Shown: positions 8,987 through 18,575, counted from the stretch's first letter. The stretch: 60,990 bases of DNA from Methylobacterium sp. E-065 (GCF_022829605.1 NZ_JAKSYD010000173.1:1-60990), one strand, 5' to 3'. The notes: generated by a model from the sequence alone, not told the origin. Translations and numbers: made by a program.

Positions 8987-9775
8987 ATGGAGACAGTCGT
9001 CCCGATCGCCGTGATGGATCCAACCGTATCCGGACGTGTACGTCCGCGGCGGCGGACGGCGCCGGAGGGAGTCGACCCCATCTCTGCGTTGATCCGCAAG
9101 CTCGACGGCTTCGCCCCGCTGACGGAACCGGATCGGGCGGCGCTCGTCGGCTTGGCCCGCTATGTCCGGCCGGTCGAGCGGCACACCGTCCTCGTGGAGC
9201 AGGACGGCGTGGCCGACCATGCCCTCGTGGTCTTTGCCGGGTTCGTCAGCCGGTACAAGCGTCGCGCGTCGGGCCGGCGCCAGATCCTCGCCTATCTCAT
9301 CCCCGGAGATCTCTGCGACCGCGGCGCGCTCCACGGTTACCCCCTCGACCACACGATCGAGACCCTGACCCGCTGCCGGATCGCTAAGGTCCCGCGCACG
9401 GCCTACCTTGAGCTGATCGGCGAGCATCCCGGTGTCGCGCTCGCGTTGCAGCGGGCGAAGCTCGCCGAAGAGGCGACGGCCCACGAGTGGATGGCCAATA
9501 TCGGGATGCGCTCGGGCCCTGAGCGCATGGCCCATCTCCTGTGCGAGTTGCTGGAACGCCTCGGCTCGATCGGGCAGGTTGCGGCCGGTCAGTTCGATAT
9601 GCCGTTGACGCAGACGGATCTGGCCGAAACGCTCGGCCTGTCGAGCGTCCATGTGAACCGCGTGCTGCAAACCTTGCGGCGCAACGGTTTGATCACGCTG
9701 CAAGGGCATCGCCTGCAGATCCTCGCGCCGCGACAACTGCGTGAACTCGCCGAGTTCGAGGCGGGGTACCTCTGA
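8987..9775 (+). CDS. Crp/Fnr family transcriptional regulator
   Basis: A 262-residue regulator with a cyclic-nucleotide-binding-like beta barrel (about residues 38-155, including VVFAGFVSRYKRR and LIPGDLCD) and a Crp-type winged helix at about 185-245 (PLTQTDLAETLGLSSVHVNR, then RNGLITLQGHRLQIL). The N-terminal FNR-type iron-sulfur cysteines are absent, and the cAMP-contacting Arg/Ser pair of Crp is not evident, so the signal is unknown. It lies 69 bases after the broken channel gene and converges on the PAS-LuxR gene at 9896. Confidence 0.88.
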   Translation: METVVPIAVMDPTVSGRVRPRRRTAPEGVDPISALIRKLDGFAPLTEPDRAALVGLARYVRPVERHTVLVEQDGVADHALVVFAGFVSRYKRRASGRRQILAYLIPGDLCDRGALHGYPLDHTIETLTRCRIAKVPRTAYLELIGEHPGVALALQRAKLAEEATAHEWMANIGMRSGPERMAHLLCELLERLGSIGQVAAGQFDMPLTQTDLAETLGLSSVHVNRVLQTLRRNGLITLQGHRLQILAPRQLRELAEFEAGYL

Positions 9776-9895
9776 AAAGCGCTCTCCACCGACGTGGATG
9801 CCAGTGCGGCGCAGGTGGAGCATCGCCCCAGTCCCGGTTAGCCGGGCGGTGCTTCACCGCTCACCACCATGTCAAGGCCAGGAGCCGCGTATCTT

Positions 9896-11797
9896 CTAAC
9901 GGTCGCCGTGCTCATCGGTGTCGCGATTCTGTTCGGCGGGGCGCACGCCGGCAGCTGACGCGATGAGAACAGCCTCGGGCAGGGTATGGACGCCGAGCGT
10001 CTCCATGACCCGAGCCCGGTGGATCTCCACCGTGCGCGGACTCAGGCCCAGCGTCCGGGCGATGGTCTTGTTGGTCCCGCCCGCGAGCAATCCCTCAAGC
10101 ACCGCGCGCTCGCGCCCCGACAGGGTTGCAACCCGGTCCCGAGATGCGTCGCGCGCGCGCGACCGCTCGGCGACGACGCGGATACCGGCCAAAGCCGTTC
10201 TCACCGCCAGGAGCAGCGCCTCCGATGTCCCGGGCGCTTCGAGGAAATCGATAGCCCCCGCCTTCATGGCGCGGACGCCGAAGCCGACATCGCCCTTGCT
10301 CGCCCCGATCGCCACGACAGGCAGGTGCGCACGATGGGCCTTCAGCTGGCTTGCCGTCGCGAAGCCATCGGCCTCCTCCAGTTCGAGCACGACGCAGCCT
10401 GGCATCAGGGAGCCCGCTATCTTGAGGAGGGCCTGATTGTTCGCGAAGGCCTGAACAGCGTAACCGCCGGCTTGAAGGGCGGCGACGCGGTCCTGCCGGG
10501 CGGCATCCCTACCCGCAACCACGTAGGCGCGCAGGCTGTTCACGACGGTGATATCCTGCGCGATCCCACCGGCCGATCGAATATGCCCGTCCTCCGCCGG
10601 GACCGGGAAAAGGGTATCGCGGATCCGGCGCACGGTATGGTCCGAAGCGCGCAGGATCCGGTACTCGAGAACCAGCGTCTCACCGTCGCGGACCCTCTCC
10701 AACGCCTGAGCCGCGGCGTCGCGGTCCTCCGGGTGGACGCTCGCGAGCCAGGCTGCAATATTTGGCATGTCCTTTCCAGGCATGCCCCAGACCTGTGCAA
10801 AGGCCGGGCTGAGGTAATCGAGCCGCCCGGTCTCCAGATCGGCGAGCCAGAGAACGTTGGCCGAATGCTCGGCGAAGCGCCGGAACCGGGCCTCGCCCGC
10901 GCGCAGGGCCGCCTCTGCGCGCTTTTCCCGATCGACGTTCTGCACCACCACGATGACTTGCCGAATTCGGCCATCGCCGCCGTGGACCGGAATGCCGCTG
11001 ATCCGCATCCAGCACTCGTTGCCCTCCCTTGTCCGATGCAGAAAGCTCACGTTCTGCGTAAGCTCGCCCCGCATCGCCCGTGCGAACGGATAATCGTGCG
11101 GGCTCAAGACCCCGCTCTCCGGGTCGAAGCCGGTCCAGTGCGGCTGCACCTCCGGATCGAGGGAGGGGAGCCTGCCGCCGGGGAGATATTCTCGAAGGAG
11201 CGGATTGGTGAGCAGGGCTCGCGCTTCGATGTCAAACAGCCCAGCCCCGAACCGGAGATGCTCGATCAGAGTATCGAAGCGCGTCTGTTGCGTCTCAATC
11301 TCCCGCATGGCGGACCGGAGACGCTGCTCCGTTTGAATCCGGGCGGTGGTTTCATGGACGTGACAGAGCACACCCTGCACGCTGCCGCCTGCGTCCCGCA
11401 CCGGCGAATAGGCGAACGTCCAGACGCTCTGCTCCCGCGTGCCATGGCGATCCACTGTAACGCTGTAGTCCTGCAAATAACTGGCTTCACCCCGCAGCGC
11501 CCGCTCCGTCACAGGTCCGACCTGCTCCCACGACTCCTCCCACACCTCGGGGAAGGGACGCCCCAACGCCTCGGGCTTGATGCCGAGGATCGGCCGGTAG
11601 GCGTCGTTGTAGAAGCTGATCAGGTCCGGCCCCCAGGCAAGGTAGGTCGGAAAGGCCGAGTTGAGCATGCCGCTCAGTGTGTACCGGAGCGCTTGGGGCC
11701 ATGTTTCGATCGGACCGAGCGGCGTCGACCTCCAGTCATGCTCGCGGATGCGGATGGCAACCTGACCGCCACCCGTGAGAAAATCTCCGGCCTCCAC
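9896..11797 (-). CDS. PAS-PAS-PAS, pseudo-receiver, LuxR-type transcriptional regulator
   Basis: A single chain with three PAS domains (about residues 15-155, 170-295 and 305-420), a FixJ-like receiver fold (about 422-540) and a LuxR/FixJ HTH (about 560-620: LSGRERAVLEGLLAGGTNKT, LGLSPRTVEIHRARV). No histidine-kinase domain is present. The receiver lacks its active site: the acidic pair is replaced (YVVAGRD), the phospho-acceptor Asp is Glu (VVLELEEADG), the Thr/Ser position is VAIGAS, and the conserved Lys-Pro is FLEAPG. It should therefore act without phosphorylation, presumably with PAS ligands setting activity. The GTG at 11797 is preferred over an ATG at 11842 because GGGAGG lies 8 bases before it. 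A related gene is at 14804. Confidence 0.85.
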   Translation of the reverse strand: MEAGDFLTGGGQVAIRIREHDWRSTPLGPIETWPQALRYTLSGMLNSAFPTYLAWGPDLISFYNDAYRPILGIKPEALGRPFPEVWEESWEQVGPVTERALRGEASYLQDYSVTVDRHGTREQSVWTFAYSPVRDAGGSVQGVLCHVHETTARIQTEQRLRSAMREIETQQTRFDTLIEHLRFGAGLFDIEARALLTNPLLREYLPGGRLPSLDPEVQPHWTGFDPESGVLSPHDYPFARAMRGELTQNVSFLHRTREGNECWMRISGIPVHGGDGRIRQVIVVVQNVDREKRAEAALRAGEARFRRFAEHSANVLWLADLETGRLDYLSPAFAQVWGMPGKDMPNIAAWLASVHPEDRDAAAQALERVRDGETLVLEYRILRASDHTVRRIRDTLFPVPAEDGHIRSAGGIAQDITVVNSLRAYVVAGRDAARQDRVAALQAGGYAVQAFANNQALLKIAGSLMPGCVVLELEEADGFATASQLKAHRAHLPVVAIGASKGDVGFGVRAMKAGAIDFLEAPGTSEALLLAVRTALAGIRVVAERSRARDASRDRVATLSGRERAVLEGLLAGGTNKTIARTLGLSPRTVEIHRARVMETLGVHTLPEAVLIASAAGVRPAEQNRDTDEHGDR

Positions 11798-12195
11798 GTT
11801 GTCGACCTCCCAGACTCGCGTCGTAGCAGCATGTCGGCGCACGGCCCAGATCTTTGGCCATCATCGCTTGCCACATCGTTGGATCTGTTGTGGAGGCAAA
11901 AAATCAAATAGGTTAGAAGGCGGATCTCTCAATCGAACACGTGCGAGCTTTGGTTGGCCAATCGATGGCGATGATCTCGACTCATATCAGATAAGCTTGC
12001 CCGGGTCGGCCGCGATGGCATCCTCGGCAAAGCGCTTCTCGAGCCTGAAAATGAATTGCTTTCCCGTCTTCGATCGCGCGGGCGCTGATTGTTCCGTGAG
12101 CTGCGCCAGTGATTGAAATATCGGTTATGCAGCATCGCGCGCGCCGATCGCGGGCAGGTCTGCAGACGGACACAGTTGAATGACGGCGGAAAATC
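11798..12195. other. Intergenic region downstream of the DUF6894 gene
   Basis: No supported gene. On the minus strand a 45-codon frame with protein-like content (GKQFIFRLEKRFAEDAIAAD) ends near 11988, but it has no usable start codon and is bounded upstream by a stop. It may be the tail of a lost gene. The rest is moderately AT-rich with nothing recognisable. Confidence 0.35.
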
Positions 12196-12444
12196 TCAAT
12201 CGCAACCAGCACCGGTCCGCTGAGCCGTTGAGAGCCGAATGCTGAACAGATTCCGCGCGGCTGCATCGGTAACCATCATGACGCATTCACCGCCGGACCA
12301 AAGGTCATCCATGACGTTATCGATCATCAACTCGCGAATGATCCTTAAGGCCTCCATCCTGGCGGCCCCTAGATCCTCAAGATCAACTCCGTCTGTATCG
12401 ACGTAGTGACGCGATCCATCGATGTGGAAGAAGTAGCGGGGCAT
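12196..12444 (-). CDS. DUF6894 family protein
   Basis: An 82-residue protein opening with PRYFFHIDGSRHYVDTDGVD, followed by DLGAARMEALRIIRELM, the hallmark start and helix of DUF6894 proteins that are abundant in Methylobacterium. Most family members carry an R-Y-F-F/Y-H or similar start and a D-x-x-G-x-E/D-L segment, both seen here. The function of the family is unknown. It is a stand-alone gene between the PAS-LuxR gene and mucR. Confidence 0.75.
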   Translation of the reverse strand: MPRYFFHIDGSRHYVDTDGVDLEDLGAARMEALRIIRELMIDNVMDDLWSGGECVMMVTDAAARNLFSIRLSTAQRTGAGCD

Positions 12445-12590
12445 TTATGGCTCTGCCTAATCGGGCGAGCAAATTTAGGGGGCTCGGCAAGGGTCGGATC
12501 GGCCGAGTGCGCATAATCTGTCGGCTCTTCCGAGGCTGCAGTTCAGTGCAGTTTGCGGCGCCCGCTGGCCGCCGACGCCGCCCAGAGAGC

Positions 12591-13007
12591 CTAGCGCGGC
12601 TCTCCCAAGCCGATGGCCTTGGCAAGGGCGGAGCGTTTCTCGGCGTAATTCACCGCGACCATTGGGTAGTCGACAGGCAGGCCATAGCGCGCACGGTAAC
12701 TGCGTGGGTCGAGCCCGTGACCAGTCAGGTGCCGCTTCAGCTTCTTGTAGCCTTTGCCGTCGATAAAACTGATCAGCGCACCCGGCGTGACCGACTTGCG
12801 GATCTGCGCGGGTGTCGCCTTGGTGCTGGTCCTGATCGGCGTGTCCTCTGCCGCTCCGTTCGCAAGACCGTTCAACGCCGCATGGATAGAGCCGATGAGG
12901 CTCGGAAGCTCGGACATAGTCAAGGAATTGTTGGCAACATAAGCCGAAACGATAGTGCCGGCCACGTCCAAAGTGCTGACGGGACGACTGGTATTGATTT
13001 GCGCCAT
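12591..13007 (-). CDS. MucR/Ros family transcriptional regulator without zinc cysteines
   Basis: A 138-residue DNA-binding protein with the Ros/MucR C-terminal fold (KKLKRHLTGHGLDPRSYR, then YGLPVDYPMVAVNYAEKR and LAKAIGLG). MucR proteins are global H-NS-like regulators that bind AT-rich DNA. The two Cys of the prokaryotic Cys2His2 finger are missing: the segment before the helix reads ALISFIDGKGYKKLKRH. This matches known non-zinc Ros homologues. The start at 13007 (MAQINTS) fits the family N-terminus; the upstream extension to 13169 looks non-coding. It is divergent from the AraC gene. Confidence 0.85.
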   Translation of the reverse strand: MAQINTSRPVSTLDVAGTIVSAYVANNSLTMSELPSLIGSIHAALNGLANGAAEDTPIRTSTKATPAQIRKSVTPGALISFIDGKGYKKLKRHLTGHGLDPRSYRARYGLPVDYPMVAVNYAEKRSALAKAIGLGEPR

Positions 13008-13419
13008 GAATCCCAATCCCTCGATCGATTTTCTAGTAGTGGTTATATTGATTTCAATATTGTGATGATTAACTTGAACGGCCGATGAATTTCGATCAGA
13101 AACTACAATGATTATGCAGGAACACTCTAAATTTGATTTGATACGGCAAGTGGTAATCGCTCGAACCAAACTCTGAAATCGACAATCTGGAGCGGATACT
13201 GACAGCTTGGCTTTTCGCCGCGATCCTCCACCGGCATCACGGAGTGCGTCGCGATTCAGGCGCGATCCCCACCATCGGCCCTCGCAGCTTCAGAAATTGA
13301 GCCTTTGTTCGGATCGATGCCGTCCGCAAAATCCTGGCGTCGATCGCACACTAAAACGCGGCGCGCCTTGCACGCCTTGCCCCGGGTGGTGGTCCCGCCG
13401 TCTGCGTTGAAGCAGAAGC
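13008..13419. other. Divergent promoter region between mucR and the AraC-type gene
   Basis: No gene is supported. The 13010-13180 part is AT-rich (runs such as ATTGATTTCAATATTGTGAT), the base composition that MucR proteins favour, so autoregulation is conceivable. The right half returns to high GC. No clear -35/-10 pair could be assigned. Confidence 0.3.
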
Positions 13420-13536
13420 ATGTCAGACGATCTCTTCAAGCCCAAACTGGTGCCGCCGGTTGCCTTCAATCACCGAGGCACAATAAATCATGTTAGTGCA
13501 ACTTCTAATCGGCTGGGTCGGCGCTCATTGTCGGCC

Positions 13537-14517
13537 ATGCGGACATGCGAGGGCCATGTGAAGACCGTATTCTCCACGGATCACGTCCACCCGCGGGACC
13601 GTTTCGCGTTCTGGCACGATGTTGCCCGAAAGGGTGTCGTTGATCACGAATCCATCCCGGGATGCCGGAATACGTTTCGCGCTGAGCTCCGCGCCGGCAC
13701 GGTCGGCGCCATCGGACTTGTCTCGTTCCAGAACTCGGACATGTCGGTCACCCACACGCGCCGTCACATGGCGCACGCCAACACCGACGAGCTGTTCGTC
13801 TGTCGCCAATCCGGCGGGCAGATCGCCCTCGAGCAGGACGGCCGCCACGTCGTGCTGGGGACGGGGGACATCACCTTGATCGACCCGGCGCTGCCCTACG
13901 AGGGACGGTTTTCCGAAGCCTCGGACGTCCTCGTCTTGAAGGTTCCGCGGCAGCTCATGGAAGCCCGCCTCGGGAAGATGCGGGAGATGACGGCCCGGGC
14001 GATCCAACCGAGCTCGGCCGAGAACAGTCTGCTGTCAGCGAGCTTGGGGATGCTGCCGTATCACACGGACGGTTTGAGCTCAGCCGCCGAAGCGCTTCTT
14101 GAAGCGCACCTGCTCGATCTGATCACCCTGTCCGTCGGGCGGACGATGGGGCAGGACAGGTCACGCGCATCGCCGTCCCGCTCGCTTGTCCGCGTGGAAC
14201 TGCGGGCCGTGATCGAAGCCCGCTTGTCTGACCGGACCCTCGACGCCGGCTCGGTCGCCAGCGCGGCCGGGGTCAGCGTGCGATACGCCAATGCGGTGCT
14301 GGCCGACGAAAACACGTCGATCGTGCAGCTCATCCAGACGCGGCGCCTCGCGCGCTGTCGGCGGGCCCTGGAAGATCCCCTGCAAGGCGGCCGGACGGTC
14401 AGCGAGATCGCCTATGGCTGGGGGTTCTCGGACATGACCCATTTCGGCCGCCGGTTCAAAGCCGCCTACGGCGTATTGCCCAGCGTGCATCGCCGCAGCG
14501 TCGGACAGAATCATTGA
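13537..14517 (+). CDS. AraC family transcriptional regulator
   Basis: The N-terminal AraC-binding-like domain starts at FSTDHVHPRDRFAFWHDV and includes the typical GDITLIDPALPYEG turn. The C-terminal domain has two HTH units: ASVSVRY-type recognition near SVASAAGVSVRYANAVLADE and the signature EIAYGWGFSDMTHFGRRFKA. Length (326 aa from 13537) matches the AraC_binding_2 group. An in-frame ATG at 13420 would add 39 residues that are not family-like; neither start has a strong ribosome binding site. The ligand and targets are unknown. It is divergent from mucR and lies upstream of the second PAS-LuxR gene. Confidence 0.88.
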   Translation: MRTCEGHVKTVFSTDHVHPRDRFAFWHDVARKGVVDHESIPGCRNTFRAELRAGTVGAIGLVSFQNSDMSVTHTRRHMAHANTDELFVCRQSGGQIALEQDGRHVVLGTGDITLIDPALPYEGRFSEASDVLVLKVPRQLMEARLGKMREMTARAIQPSSAENSLLSASLGMLPYHTDGLSSAAEALLEAHLLDLITLSVGRTMGQDRSRASPSRSLVRVELRAVIEARLSDRTLDAGSVASAAGVSVRYANAVLADENTSIVQLIQTRRLARCRRALEDPLQGGRTVSEIAYGWGFSDMTHFGRRFKAAYGVLPSVHRRSVGQNH

Positions 14518-14803
14518 ACATCCAGAGCGCTCGATGGTCGATCAGGCGCTCGGATCCCGCTGATATGCGTCAGGGTCCGGTGGCCCGGGACGTTTGAAGC
14601 TCGGTCAGTCCGTGACGCAGGTCGTCAACTCGGTTCCGGCCTGCTGTAGCGACGCGCAGCGCCAGGTCACCGAGGATGCCAAGACGTTTCTGTCTTAAGT
14701 TATATTCGCTCTTCGTAAGGGGGATTAAGAAATACCATCTCAGGTAGAGCGTCCGCGTATCCAATTCGCGCCGGCGTTCGGAACACGCCGCTGTCCGCTC
14801 GCT

Positions 14804-16791
14804 ATGCCTCGGATGACCATGGCTCACATATCGGATACCCTGTTGCGAGTGCCGGACGGCGCCCACGTATTCGGCAGTCTGGTCGAGCATACGGCATGGC
14901 TTTCGGCCCAAAGGGAAGCCTTTCACGCTGCCATCAACGGCGCGCCGCTGGCCGAGTGCCTGGGCATCCTCGTTGCCACGGCCTGCTCCCAATCCGGTAG
15001 CGGCCTTCGCTCCGCCTTCTACCTGACCAATCCGGGCGGCACCGGGCTGCAGCACGTCATCGGCATGCCCGAGCCCTATGCCGTGGCCGTGAGCGGCATC
15101 AAGATCGGGCCGGACTCGCTCGCGTGCGGTCTGGCTGTCTTCACCGGCCAGCCGGTCATCACCGTCGACGTGCAGAAGGAGCCACGCTGGCAGCCATGGC
15201 TCTGGTTGGCCGAACAGCACGGTTTCCGGGCCGTCTGGTCGTTCCCGGCAGAAACCGCAGCGGGTCGGATCGTCGGCACCTTCGCCGTGTACGTCCGCGC
15301 GCCGCGTGAGGCCACGCCCCGCGATCGCGAATTCGCCGCCGCCCTGACCCAGACCGCGGCGATCATCATCGCGCAGCACAGGCACGCCGCAAACCTGATC
15401 GAACGGCGCGTTGCGGACGTGGCAATGCGCGCGAGCGAGGAGCGTTTCCGGGCTGTCGCCGAGCAAGCCGAGGCCGGCATCGTCATCGTCGATATCGCCC
15501 ATCGGATGAGCTTCGTGAATGATCGCTATTGCGAGATCCTGGGGCGCCCGCGCGATGATCTGCTCGGCCGCACCGTGCAACAGCTGACCCACCCGGACGA
15601 CTGGACATCCAACGAACCCCTCTACCGGCGCGCCATGGCGGAAGGCACATCCTTCACGATCGAGAAGCGCTACCTCCAGCCGGACGGTACGACCGTGTGG
15701 GTGCGCAACGTCGTCAGCGCCCTTCGCGATGGGACGGGAGCCATCGTGGGTGGCCTTGCGGTCTCCCTCGACGTCACCGAACGCCATCAGGTCGAGGCGG
15801 CCCTGCGGGAGAGCGAGGAGCGCTTCCGACGCTTCGCCGCGCATTCGGCCAACCTGCTCTGGCTCGCCGATCTGGCGAGCGGAAAGCTTGACTACCTCAG
15901 CCCGGCTTTCGCGCAGATCTGGGGTATGCGTCCCGAAGATATGCCGGATCTCGCGCGCTGGCTGGCGAGCGTTCACCCCGAGGATCGCGACGCCGCCGCG
16001 CAAGCGATCGAGCGCGTCGGCAGTGGCGAGACACTCGTGCTGGAGTACCGGATCCAGCGTGCCTCCGACCAAGCGGTGCGCCGCATCCGCGACACCTTCT
16101 TCCCGATCCCAGGCCTCGACGGACGGATCCGGTCAGCGGGTGGGATCGCGCAGGACGTCACCGTCGACACGGGCCTGCGCGCCTATGTGGTCGCGCCCCA
16201 GGATGACGCCCGGCATGGGCTCGTCGGCACGCTGCAGGCCGCCGGGTACGAGGTGCAGGCTTTCGGGAGCGGTCAGGCCTTCCTCGAGATGGCGGGTTCA
16301 CTGATAGCGGGCTGCGTCGTTTTCAGCCTGGGCGATGCCAGCGGCCTCGCTCTCCTGAGCGCGTTGAAGGCGGCACGCGCGCATCTGCCCGTCGTGGCAA
16401 TCGGTGCGAGCGGCGGCGATGTCGGCTTCGGGGTCCGCGTCATGAAGGCGGGAGCGGTCGACTACCTTGAAGCTCCGTGGACGCCGGAGGCTTGCTGTTC
16501 GCGGTGAGAACGGCGCTCGCGGAGTTCCACGCCGAGGCCGATCGGGCGCGCGGGGGCGATGAAGCCCGGAGCCGGATTGCAGGGCTTTCCACGCGCGAGC
16601 GCGAGGTGCTGGAGGGGCTGCTCGCTGGCGGCACCAACAAGACCATCGCCCGGACGCTGGGCCTGAGCCCGCGTACGGTGGAGATCCATCGCGCCCGGGT
16701 CATGGAAACGCTCGGTACCCGCACGCTGCCCGAGGCGGTGCTCATCGCGACGGCCGCCGGCGTGCGGCCTGCTGATCGCGACGGCCACTAG
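14804..16791 (+). pseudogene. GAF-PAS-PAS, pseudo-receiver, LuxR regulator with a 1-base frameshift
   Basis: This is a relative of the gene at 9896, with the third PAS, pseudo-receiver and HTH nearly colinear and a GAF domain (about residues 25-190) in place of the first PAS. The first frame ends at 16507 after LEAPWTPEACCSR. The HTH continues in the next frame from LLFAVRTAL (about 16492) to 16791 (LSTREREVLEGLLAGG, LGLSPRTVEIHR). One missing C at about 16490-16491 (GGCTTG where GGCCTTG is expected) explains both. In the receiver fold the phospho-acceptor position is Ser (VVFSLGDASG). A GTG at 16477 could allow separate translation of a 104-residue HTH protein. A sequencing error in a short C run is also possible. 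Confidence 0.75.
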
Positions 16792-16999
16792 CGCGAAGCC
16801 CGGCGCTGACGTCGGAATTTGCCGCTCGACCGGCCGGGCATCCTCGATCCGACCCGCTTCGCCCGTTCGTGCTCGGGTCCCCCATTGAGGGAGGCACAGA
16901 TCGCCCCCGGAGAACACCGTAGGCATCGACCGGATAGTGTGACGGCCGTCAGCATGTACTCCTTTCGCCTGGCAAACAGTCCCAGGTCAGGAGAGCGCG

Positions 17000-18154
17000 A
17001 TGCGAGCTGTCGTCTATAATGGCCCACGCGATGTCGCCGTGCAGGACGTGCCCGACGCGCGGATCGAGCGGCCGACCGACGTGCTGGTGCGGATCACGAG
17101 CACCAACATCTGCGGCTCCGACCTGCACATGTACGAGGGCCGGACCGATTTCCCGCGCGGGGGCGTATTCGGGCACGAGAACCTCGGCCAGGTGGCCGAA
17201 ATCGGCAAAGCCGTCGATCGGGTGAAGGTCGGGGACTGGGTCGCCATCCCCTTCAACATCGGCTGCGGCTTCTGCAAGAACTGCGAGCGCGGCTTGAGCG
17301 CGTTCTGCCTGACGACGGCCGATCGCAGCGTCGTGCCGAACATGGCCGGCGCCGCGTACGGCTTCGCCGATATGGGGCCGTATCGGGGCGGCCAGGCCGA
17401 CCTGCTGCGCGTTCCCTACGGCGACTACAATTGCCTGAAGCTGCCGCCGGATGCCGAGGAGCGGCAGAACGAGTACGTGATGCTGGCCGACATCTTCCCG
17501 ACCGGCTGGCACGCCACCGAACTCGCAGGCCTGCGTCCCGGCGAGTCGATCGTCATCTACGGGGCCGGCCCGGTCGGCCTGATGGCGGCCCATGCGGCGA
17601 TGATCAAGGGCGCCTGCATGGTGATGGTCGTCGATCGCCATCCCGACCGGCTGCGCCTTGCGGGTTCGATCGGCGCCCTGCCCATCGACGACTCGAAGGG
17701 CTCCCCGGTGGACCAGGTGCTGGAATTGACCAACGGCATCGGGGCCGACCGTGGCTGCGAGTGCGTCGGCTACCAGGCGCATGATCCGCAGGGGCACGAG
17801 CACCCCAACATGACCATGAACGACTTGGTCAAATCGGTGAAATTCACCGGCGGCATCGGCGTGGTCGGCGTCTTCACCCCACAGGATCCGGCCCCGCAGG
17901 ACCCACTCTACAAGCAGGGCGAGATCGTGTTCGACCACGGCCTCTTCTGGTTCAAGGGTCAGACGATCGGCGTCGGCCAGTGCAACGTGAAGGCCTATAA
18001 CCGGCAGCTGCGCGACCTGATCTCGACCGGCCGCGCGAAGCCGTCCTTCATCGTCTCGCACGAGCTTCCGCTGGGAGACGCACCGAACGCCTACCGGCAC
18101 TTCGACGCGCGCGACGAGGGCTGGACCAAGGTGATCCTCAAGCCCGCCGCGTAA
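17000..18154 (+). CDS. Glutathione-independent formaldehyde dehydrogenase-like zinc dehydrogenase (paralogue 2)
   Basis: A 384-residue MDR dehydrogenase. Zinc ligands: NICGSDLHMYEG and FGHENLGQV (catalytic), CGFCKNCERGLSAFC (structural). Rossmann site: YGAGPVGLMAAH. The segments AAYGFADMGPYRGGQA and LADIFPTGWHATELAGL match the Pseudomonas-type glutathione-independent formaldehyde dehydrogenase (FdhA) group, which uses tightly bound NAD to oxidise formaldehyde or dismutate aldehydes. In a methylotroph-like host this suggests formaldehyde or aldehyde detoxification. AGGAGA lies 5 bases before the ATG. A hairpin terminator follows the gene. Confidence 0.88.
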   Translation: MRAVVYNGPRDVAVQDVPDARIERPTDVLVRITSTNICGSDLHMYEGRTDFPRGGVFGHENLGQVAEIGKAVDRVKVGDWVAIPFNIGCGFCKNCERGLSAFCLTTADRSVVPNMAGAAYGFADMGPYRGGQADLLRVPYGDYNCLKLPPDAEERQNEYVMLADIFPTGWHATELAGLRPGESIVIYGAGPVGLMAAHAAMIKGACMVMVVDRHPDRLRLAGSIGALPIDDSKGSPVDQVLELTNGIGADRGCECVGYQAHDPQGHEHPNMTMNDLVKSVKFTGGIGVVGVFTPQDPAPQDPLYKQGEIVFDHGLFWFKGQTIGVGQCNVKAYNRQLRDLISTGRAKPSFIVSHELPLGDAPNAYRHFDARDEGWTKVILKPAA

Positions 18155-18175
18155 CCGGCCAAGCCGACTTATCAA

Positions 18176-18207
18176 GCCGGGCGGGCAGCCGCTCGCCCGG
18201 CCTTTCC
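18176..18207 (+). terminator. Rho-independent-type terminator
   Basis: An 8-bp stem, GCCGGGCG (18176-18183) and CGCCCGGC (18194-18201), closes a 10-base loop and is followed by CTTTCC. It lies 21 bases after the stop of the dehydrogenase at 17000-18154. The T tract is short and interrupted, so termination may be partial. Confidence 0.6.
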
Positions 18208-18245
18208 ACCCGCTGTCAGACGGGCTTGGAGCGTGAGGACGCCAT

Positions 18246-18575
18246 ATGCCGCTCTACGACTACGCGTGCGACGCCTGCGGGTCGTTCAAGGCCATCCAGC
18301 CGATGGCGCAGTTCCGGGACCCCTGTGCCTGCCCGGAATGCAGCGCTGGGGCCGCACGGACGTTCCTGAGCGCACCCGCCATTATCGGCGGCAGCGCAGG
18401 TGGCCGCTTCACATGCGCGGCTACCGAGGCGCGTGCGACCCACGCGCCCCGGGCCTCCAAGGCCCATCCAGCCGGCTGCGGCTGCTGCATCCGCCGCGCG
18501 CGCCTTCCCGGCGCTCTCTCCGCGGGCGGACGGGTCTTCACGGCGCACGGGCCAGTCCGGCCCGGCGGTCCGTAA
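18246..18575 (+). CDS. FmdB-type zinc ribbon protein
   Basis: The first 40 residues form the FmdB/CxxC_CxxC_SSSS domain: PLYDYACDACG then CACPECSAGAARTFLSAP. The four Cys bind zinc in this family. The rest is low in structure and rich in Ala/Arg/Pro, with an extra GCGCC cluster near residue 80. Family members are small putative regulators often located near amidase or stress genes; no reaction is assigned. GTGAGGA precedes the ATG by 6 bases. The DJ-1 gene begins 59 bases downstream. Confidence 0.75.
   Translation: MPLYDYACDACGSFKAIQPMAQFRDPCACPECSAGAARTFLSAPAIIGGSAGGRFTCAATEARATHAPRASKAHPAGCGCCIRRARLPGALSAGGRVFTAHGPVRPGGP

Noticed and set aside
10000..11900. Plus-strand open frame opposite the PAS-LuxR gene
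   Set aside because: Antisense shadow; the minus-strand product has complete PAS and HTH motifs.
14570..16072. Long minus-strand open frame (about 500 codons)
   Set aside because: It is antisense to the PAS-receiver gene, rich in Arg/Gly/His without a domain, and typical of codon-bias shadows in high-GC DNA.
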